From Planctomycetota bacterium (GTDB taxonomy: Bacteria > Planctomycetota > UBA1135 > GCA-002686595): a stretch of 64,000 bases of DNA. Within the stretch, counting starts at the first letter, position 1. Each line of letters begins with the position of its first letter. Shown here in pieces: positions 59,831 through 64,000 of this stretch. The stretch lies in NCBI GenBank assembly GCA_020853575.1, contig JADYYP010000016.1, positions 62,001 through 126,000 of the forward strand, read 5' to 3'. Under the pieces are notes generated by a model. The model did no database searches and was not told the DNA's origin. It saw only the letters and a program-made list of their open reading frames with translations. The position numbers were made by a program, and so were the translations under genes.

Positions 59831-60871
59831 TTAGAGGCGCGTGTCGAGGATGTCTTGCACGTCGAGCAGACCGACGGGCTTGCCGGCGTCGTCGAGAACC
59901 GGGATCTGGTCGACGCGGTACTCGCGCAGGATGCGCTCGGCCTCTTCCAAGAGCTGATCGGGCCGAACGAACTTGGGGTTGCGCGTCATGTAGGCGTCGA
60001 TCGCTTCCTCGCGTCGCACGCCGCCGCGTTCGTCGACCAGGCGCCGCAGGTCACCGTCGGTGAAGATGCCGGCCAGCGCTCCAGTGGGGGAGACGATCAG
60101 CGCCGCACCCGGCTTTCCGGGAGTGTGGCCCATGGCGCGCAGCGCGCTCGACAGCGGGGCGCCCGAGGGCACGAGCGGCAGTTCCGCGTTGCGGCGCATG
60201 ACCTCTCCGACACGCAGCAACTTGCGGCCGAGCGAACCCGCCGGGTGGTACAGCGCGTACTCCTCGCGGCTGAACTTGCGCTCGTGCGAGAGCACCATGG
60301 CGAGCGCGTCGCCCAAAGCCAACATCGCCGAGGTGCTCGCGGTCGGCGCCAGGCCGAGCGGGCAAGCCTCGTCGACGCGGCCGATGTCCAGGACGATGTC
60401 GGCCAGCTGCGCCAGGCCCGACTGCGGCGCGCCGGTCATGGCGATCACGCGCGCGCCGATCTTGCGCGCCACCGGCACCACCACCTTGACTTCGGCGGTC
60501 TCCCCGGAATTGGAGAGCGCGAGCAAAACGTCGCCCGAGCGGATGCGACCGAGATCGCCGTGCAGGGCCTCCGCGGGGTGCAGGAAGATCGAGTCGGAGC
60601 CGGTGCTGGCGAAGGTGGCGCTGACTTTCTGCGCGATCAGCCCGGCCTTGCCCATGCCGGTGCACACGATCTTGCCCTTGCAGGTCACCAGGAGCTCGAT
60701 GGCTTGGACGAAGCGCTGGTCGAGCAGGGTCTCGAGCCGAGCGATGGTGCGCGCTTCGACGCGGATCACCTCGCGGGCACGTTCGAGGCGCGCGTCGCTC
60801 GGCTCACCGGCGGGTCCTTGGGCTTGCATCAGGCTGCTTCTATCCGCGCTCGCGCGTTGGTCGACCGACAT
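59831..60871 (-). CDS. kdsD: D-arabinose 5-phosphate isomerase (KdsD/KpsF family)
   Basis: The 346-aa protein has an N-terminal SIS domain (CTGMGKAGLIAQKVSATFASTGSDSIFLHPAEALHGDLG, SNSGETAEV, APTASTSAMLALGDALA) and two C-terminal CBS domains. It converts ribulose-5-P to arabinose-5-P, feeding KDO synthesis. Start: ATG at 60871 gives 14 residues more than the ATG at 60829; neither has a clear ribosome-binding site. First gene of the kdsD-kdsC-lpt operon. Confidence 0.93.
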   Translation of the reverse strand: MSVDQRASADRSSLMQAQGPAGEPSDARLERAREVIRVEARTIARLETLLDQRFVQAIELLVTCKGKIVCTGMGKAGLIAQKVSATFASTGSDSIFLHPAEALHGDLGRIRSGDVLLALSNSGETAEVKVVVPVARKIGARVIAMTGAPQSGLAQLADIVLDIGRVDEACPLGLAPTASTSAMLALGDALAMVLSHERKFSREEYALYHPAGSLGRKLLRVGEVMRRNAELPLVPSGAPLSSALRAMGHTPGKPGAALIVSPTGALAGIFTDGDLRRLVDERGGVRREEAIDAYMTRNPKFVRPDQLLEEAERILREYRVDQIPVLDDAGKPVGLLDVQDILDTRL

Positions 60872-60922
60872 CCCGAGCAGGATAGCGGAAGCCACGGGCG
60901 ACCGCGCCGGAGCCGGCGCGTG

Positions 60923-60931
60923 TGCTATAAA
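60923..60931 (+). promoter_or_regulatory. Extended -10 promoter candidate for the M50-scpA-trxA-fmt unit
   Basis: TGCTATAAA (60923-60931) matches the TGnTATAAT extended -10, five of six in the hexamer, 45 bp upstream of the GTG at 60977. No good -35 is seen, as allowed with extended -10. It sits in the divergent gap with kdsD. Confidence 0.4.
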
Positions 60932-60976
60932 CCGCCGCCCACGCCCCGAAGTGGAGTGGAACGAAAGTACCCAACC

Positions 60977-61714
60977 GTGCGTTCCTGGCTGCGTCGACAA
61001 TCCCTGAGCCTGTGCGGAGCGAGCCTGTGCTTGGCGCTGGTTCCCTTGCCGCAGATGGGCCGCGGCGAGATCGAGATCGTCAACATCGCCTTCGTGGTGG
61101 CGTTCGTGATCCTCTCGCTCGCGCTGCACGAGGCGGCGCACGCCTGGGTGGCCTGGAAGTGCGGCGACCCGACGGCCAAGGACCTGGGGCGCATCACGCT
61201 CAACCCGATCGCGAGCATCGATCCGATCTGGACCATCCTGGTGCCCGCGATCACGTTGTATTCGGGCCTGGGGGCGTTCGGAGGCGCCAAGCCGGTGCCC
61301 GTCGACATGCGCCGCCTGCGCCATCCGCTGCGCGACATGATGCTGGTCGCGCTCGCCGGCCCAGCAACCAACTTCCTGCTGGCGATCGTGTTCTACCTGG
61401 CGTTCAAGGTCGCCATGAAGTTCGGCGATTACCACCCGGCGGACCTGCTGCCGTCGGTGGTGGTGTACGCGATGTACTCGAATCTCCTGCTGACGGTCTT
61501 CAATCTGCTCCCGATCCCGCCGCTCGACGGATCACGTGTCATGGCCTGGCTCCTGCCGGAGTCGCTGCGCGAGCCCTACATGCGCCTCGAGGCCTTCGGG
61601 ATCATCCTGGTGTTCGTGTTGATGCGCGTCGTGCCCGGGCTGCGCGAGTTGATCGCCAGCGGCATGGACCAGCTCGCGGATCTGATCGATATCCTGACCT
61701 TCGGATCATGGTGA
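60977..61714 (+). CDS. Site-2 protease family (M50) membrane metalloprotease
   Basis: About 245 residues with several membrane helices. The zinc motif HEAAH is in LALHEAAHAWVAWKCGDPTAK, a second motif is LGAFGGAKPVPVD, and the acidic ligand region is LLPIPPLDGSRVM. These are the YwhC/S2P-like M50 features. It may cut membrane regulators. The GTG start at 60977 is likely; ATG at 61055 is an alternative that would drop the first helix. Its stop overlaps scpA by 7 bp. Confidence 0.88.
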   Translation: MRSWLRRQSLSLCGASLCLALVPLPQMGRGEIEIVNIAFVVAFVILSLALHEAAHAWVAWKCGDPTAKDLGRITLNPIASIDPIWTILVPAITLYSGLGAFGGAKPVPVDMRRLRHPLRDMMLVALAGPATNFLLAIVFYLAFKVAMKFGDYHPADLLPSVVVYAMYSNLLLTVFNLLPIPPLDGSRVMAWLLPESLREPYMRLEAFGIILVFVLMRVVPGLRELIASGMDQLADLIDILTFGSW

Positions 61715-62631
61715 CGCGCGATTACACGGTCTCGCTCGAGCAGGTCTTCAACGGGCCGTTGGACTTGCTGTTGCACTTGGTGCGCGAGCAAGAGGTCGAC
61801 ATCCACGAGATCGACATCCACCGCGTGATCGAGGGCTACCTGCGCTACCTCAAGCAGCTGCAGGAGATCGACATCGAGCTGGCGGCCGACTTCTTGGTGA
61901 TGGCGGCGACGTTGATGGCGATCAAGTCGCGCTCGCTCTTGCCCAGCGAGAACGTCGACTTGGCCGAGGAGCTCGACCCGCGCGACGAGCTGATCCAGCG
62001 GCTGATCGAGTACCGGCACTTCAAGAGCGCCTCGCGCGAGCTGCACGAGCGCTTCGACGCCCGCGCGCGCATCCACGAGCGCGGCTTCCGCGGCGGCGCG
62101 CTGGAGAGCGAGCCCGGGCTCGACCTCGAGGAGCTCTCCAACTGGGATCTCTTGGCGGCCTTCTCGCGCTTGATGCGCGAAACGCTGGCCAACAAGCAGA
62201 TGGTGATCACCGCCGACGAGAAGCCGCTGCGCTACTACGTCGAAGACCTGGTGCGCACGATCAAGGGCCAGCGCACGATGTCGTTGCGCGGCATCGTCGA
62301 AGCCGCGGTGCAGCGAGGCGGCGCCTCGAAGCGCGTGCTGATCGGCACCTTCTGCGCGCTGCTCGAGCTGGTCAAGATCGGCGCGGTGCGCGCGCACCAG
62401 CCGAGCAAGGACGAGGACATCACCATCGCTTTGCGCGAGGACATCGGCGACGACGTCGAGAGCATCATCAAGATGACCGAATTCGACGACGAGAAGCCGC
62501 CCGAGGAGCTGGCGCCGACAACCGAGGCCGCGGCGCAGGCTTCCGAAGGTTCCGCAGCGAGCGCGCCGGCGGCGTCCGACGAGTCCGAGACGCCCGACAC
62601 GACCGACCTGCAGAACGCACAGCAGTCGTGA
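61708..62631 (+). CDS. scpA: Segregation and condensation protein ScpA (kleisin)
   Basis: The 307-aa kleisin bridges SMC heads in the bacterial condensin. The N-terminal domain is clear (FNGPLDLLLHLVREQEVDIHEIDI, ELAADFLVMAATLMAIKSRSLLP), and the winged-helix C-terminal segment (RRGIVEAAVQRGGASKRVLIGTFCALLELVKIGAVRAHQ) precedes an acidic tail of about 50 residues. The usual partner scpB is not adjacent. It overlaps the M50 gene, linking them in a transcript. ParA/ParB and ScpA are both in this window. Confidence 0.92.
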   Translation: MVTRDYTVSLEQVFNGPLDLLLHLVREQEVDIHEIDIHRVIEGYLRYLKQLQEIDIELAADFLVMAATLMAIKSRSLLPSENVDLAEELDPRDELIQRLIEYRHFKSASRELHERFDARARIHERGFRGGALESEPGLDLEELSNWDLLAAFSRLMRETLANKQMVITADEKPLRYYVEDLVRTIKGQRTMSLRGIVEAAVQRGGASKRVLIGTFCALLELVKIGAVRAHQPSKDEDITIALREDIGDDVESIIKMTEFDDEKPPEELAPTTEAAAQASEGSAASAPAASDESETPDTTDLQNAQQS

Positions 62632-62787
62632 AGCCCCGCCGGTGGCGCACGCCACGCGCGCGGAGTGCGCAGCGCGCGGGCGCGGCGCCTGGTCGCGGAC
62701 CGGCGGGCAGTGGACGAAACGGCTCCGACGTTCCATAGTCTCCGCCTCGTCAACCATCTCTCACCGCTCGCACGAGCGATTCCAGCC

Positions 62788-63111
62788 ATGAGCAAAGCCG
62801 CCGACGTCACTGACAGCACTTGGGACACCGCCGTACTCCAGAGCGAAACGCCTGTTCTGGTCGACTTTTGGGCCGAGTGGTGCGGTCCGTGCAAGGCGAT
62901 GGGTCCCTACGTCGACAAGCTGGCGGACGAGGCCGCGGGCAAGCTCAAGGTCGTCAAGCTGAACACGCAGGACAACCTCGAGGTCCCTGGACGCTACGGC
63001 ATCACCGCGATCCCGACCTTCCTGCTGATCAAGAAGGGCGAGGTGGTGCACCAGATCGTCGGCAGCCAGCCGTACGAGAAGTTCAAGCAGGCGATCCTCT
63101 CGAAGATCTGA
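62788..63111 (+). CDS. trxA: Thioredoxin
   Basis: The 107-aa protein has the redox active site WCGPC in VDFWAEWCGPCKAMGP and the cis-proline region ITAIPTFLLIKKGEVV. It reduces protein disulfides, including ribonucleotide reductase, and may work beside bacillithiol here. The ATG at 62788 is 156 bp after scpA. The stop overlaps the fmt start region (TGAGTG). Confidence 0.95.
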   Translation: MSKAADVTDSTWDTAVLQSETPVLVDFWAEWCGPCKAMGPYVDKLADEAAGKLKVVKLNTQDNLEVPGRYGITAIPTFLLIKKGEVVHQIVGSQPYEKFKQAILSKI

Positions 63112-64000
63112 GTGAGGACCGTCTTCCTCGGCTCGCCGCCGTTCGCGACGCCGGTGTTCGAGCGCCTGGTGCGCTCGCGACACCGGCCGCTCGCTTTGGT
63201 GACTTTGCCCGACAAGCCCAAGGGGCGCGGGCGCGAAGTCGAGGATTCCGAGCTCGTGCGCGCCGCGCGCGCGGCGTCGATTCCCGTGCTGCAGCCGGAG
63301 CGGCCGAACGACGCGGCGTTCGTCGCTGAGCTGCGCGCATTGGCGCCCGACGTGTTGGTCGTCGCGAGCTACGGCGTGCTGTTGAAGCAAGCGCTGCTCG
63401 AGCTCGCTCCGCACGGCGCGCTCAACGTCCACGGCTCGCTCTTGCCGCGCTGGCGCGGCGCGTCGCCGATCCAGGCCGCGATCCGCGAAGGCGACGCGCA
63501 CACGGGCGTGTCGATCCAGCGCATCGTGCTCGCGCTCGACGAAGGCGACGTGCTGCTCGCGCGCGAGCGCCCCATCGGGGTGCGCGAAACCAGTGGCGCC
63601 GTGTTCGCGGCCTTGGCCGAGCTCGGCGGCGAAGCGCTGCTCGAGGCGCTCGAGCGCCTCGAAGCCGGCACGGCCGTGTTCACGCCGCAGGATGCGCGGC
63701 TCGCGACCTACGCGCGCAAGCTCAAGAAGGAACACGGCGCGCTCGATTGGAAACGTGACGCGCAGGTTCTCGAACGCCATGTGCGCGCGATGAACCCCTG
63801 GCCGTTGGCGCGCATGCTCGATCCCAAGGGGCGCGAGCTCAGCGTGCTCGAAGCGCGCGTCGTCGAAGCCCGGGGCGAAGCCGGGCGTGTGCTCGAGGTA
63901 GGCGAGCGCTTCGTCGTCGCGTGCGGCGAGCGCGCCCTCGAGCTGGTCACGGTCCAGGCCGCGGGCAAGAAGCCGATGAGCGGGCCCGAGTTCCTGCGCG
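63112..64000 (+). CDS. fmt: Methionyl-tRNA formyltransferase, 3' end cut by the window
   Basis: At least 296 residues are present with no stop before the window ends. The protein formylates initiator Met-tRNA. Features: VRTVFLGSPPFATPVFERLV start, ASYGVLL, NVHGSLLPRWRGASPIQAAI (formyl-binding site with the N-H-D-type catalytic residues around it), and the C-terminal domain beginning. The GTG start directly follows the trxA stop (TGAGTG). Only the last few residues should be missing. Confidence 0.92.
   Translation, partial: MRTVFLGSPPFATPVFERLVRSRHRPLALVTLPDKPKGRGREVEDSELVRAARAASIPVLQPERPNDAAFVAELRALAPDVLVVASYGVLLKQALLELAPHGALNVHGSLLPRWRGASPIQAAIREGDAHTGVSIQRIVLALDEGDVLLARERPIGVRETSGAVFAALAELGGEALLEALERLEAGTAVFTPQDARLATYARKLKKEHGALDWKRDAQVLERHVRAMNPWPLARMLDPKGRELSVLEARVVEARGEAGRVLEVGERFVVACGERALELVTVQAAGKKPMSGPEFLR

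Overview
The window is high-GC chromosomal DNA (roughly two-thirds G+C by eye) from a Gram-negative bacterium, most likely a member of the Planctomycetota. The evidence is a Ser/Thr kinase fused to a formylglycine-enzyme-like domain, a large secreted protein with paired P-domain-like modules and a planctomycete-style C-terminal tail, a class II ribonucleotide reductase, bacillithiol genes, and an LPS export set. The taxonomic call is inference. GTG and TTG starts are common, and many genes overlap by ATGA, GTGA or TTGA.

Left part (1-27 kb). A secreted P-domain-like protein faces a leftward block: kinase-FGE, nrdJ, murJ, yqeY, gyrA. Then come a frameshifted eight-heme cytochrome c of the hydroxylamine-oxidoreductase type, a flavin reductase, and an SGNH/MBOAT O-acylation pair. 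These are followed by an M48 protease, the rnhC-dapF-PHA-granule operon, a Rieske ferredoxin, a cystathionine beta-synthase with CBS domains, clpS, a drug/metabolite exporter, a HAD hydrolase and a second SGNH protein.

Middle part (27-40 kb). A leftward group holds two large secreted proteins of unknown function, a DUF374 acyltransferase and a DUF72 protein. Next are a membrane-anchored degenerate cyclophilin, parB with a perfect 16-bp parS immediately upstream, a small membrane protein, a metallophosphoesterase, a helical protein ending in an HPr domain, a short RpoD/SigA-like sigma factor, hemW and pyrF.

Origin region (40.8-53.7 kb). bshC, bshB1, parA, bshA and a cysteine desulfurase form one tight rightward cluster that runs into dnaA. 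After a 563-bp spacer with degenerate DnaA-box-like words come dnaN, dciA and gyrB. This is the classical layout around a bacterial oriC. Unusually, parA sits inside the bacillithiol cluster, 8.6 kb from parB/parS. gyrB is followed by a stand-alone MshEN (GspE N-terminal) protein that overlaps tatA tail to tail.

Envelope part (53.6-64 kb). A leftward operon kdsD-kdsC-[1,696-aa Lpt protein]-tatA matches the kdsD-kdsC-lptC-lptA order of proteobacteria. The separate Lpt genes appear to be replaced by one giant chain with an LptC-like N-terminal membrane anchor, a long LptA/OstA-like beta-strand bridge and an LptD-like barrel. I consider this the most interesting object in the window. Divergently, an M50 site-2 protease, scpA, trxA and fmt run rightward to the window edge.
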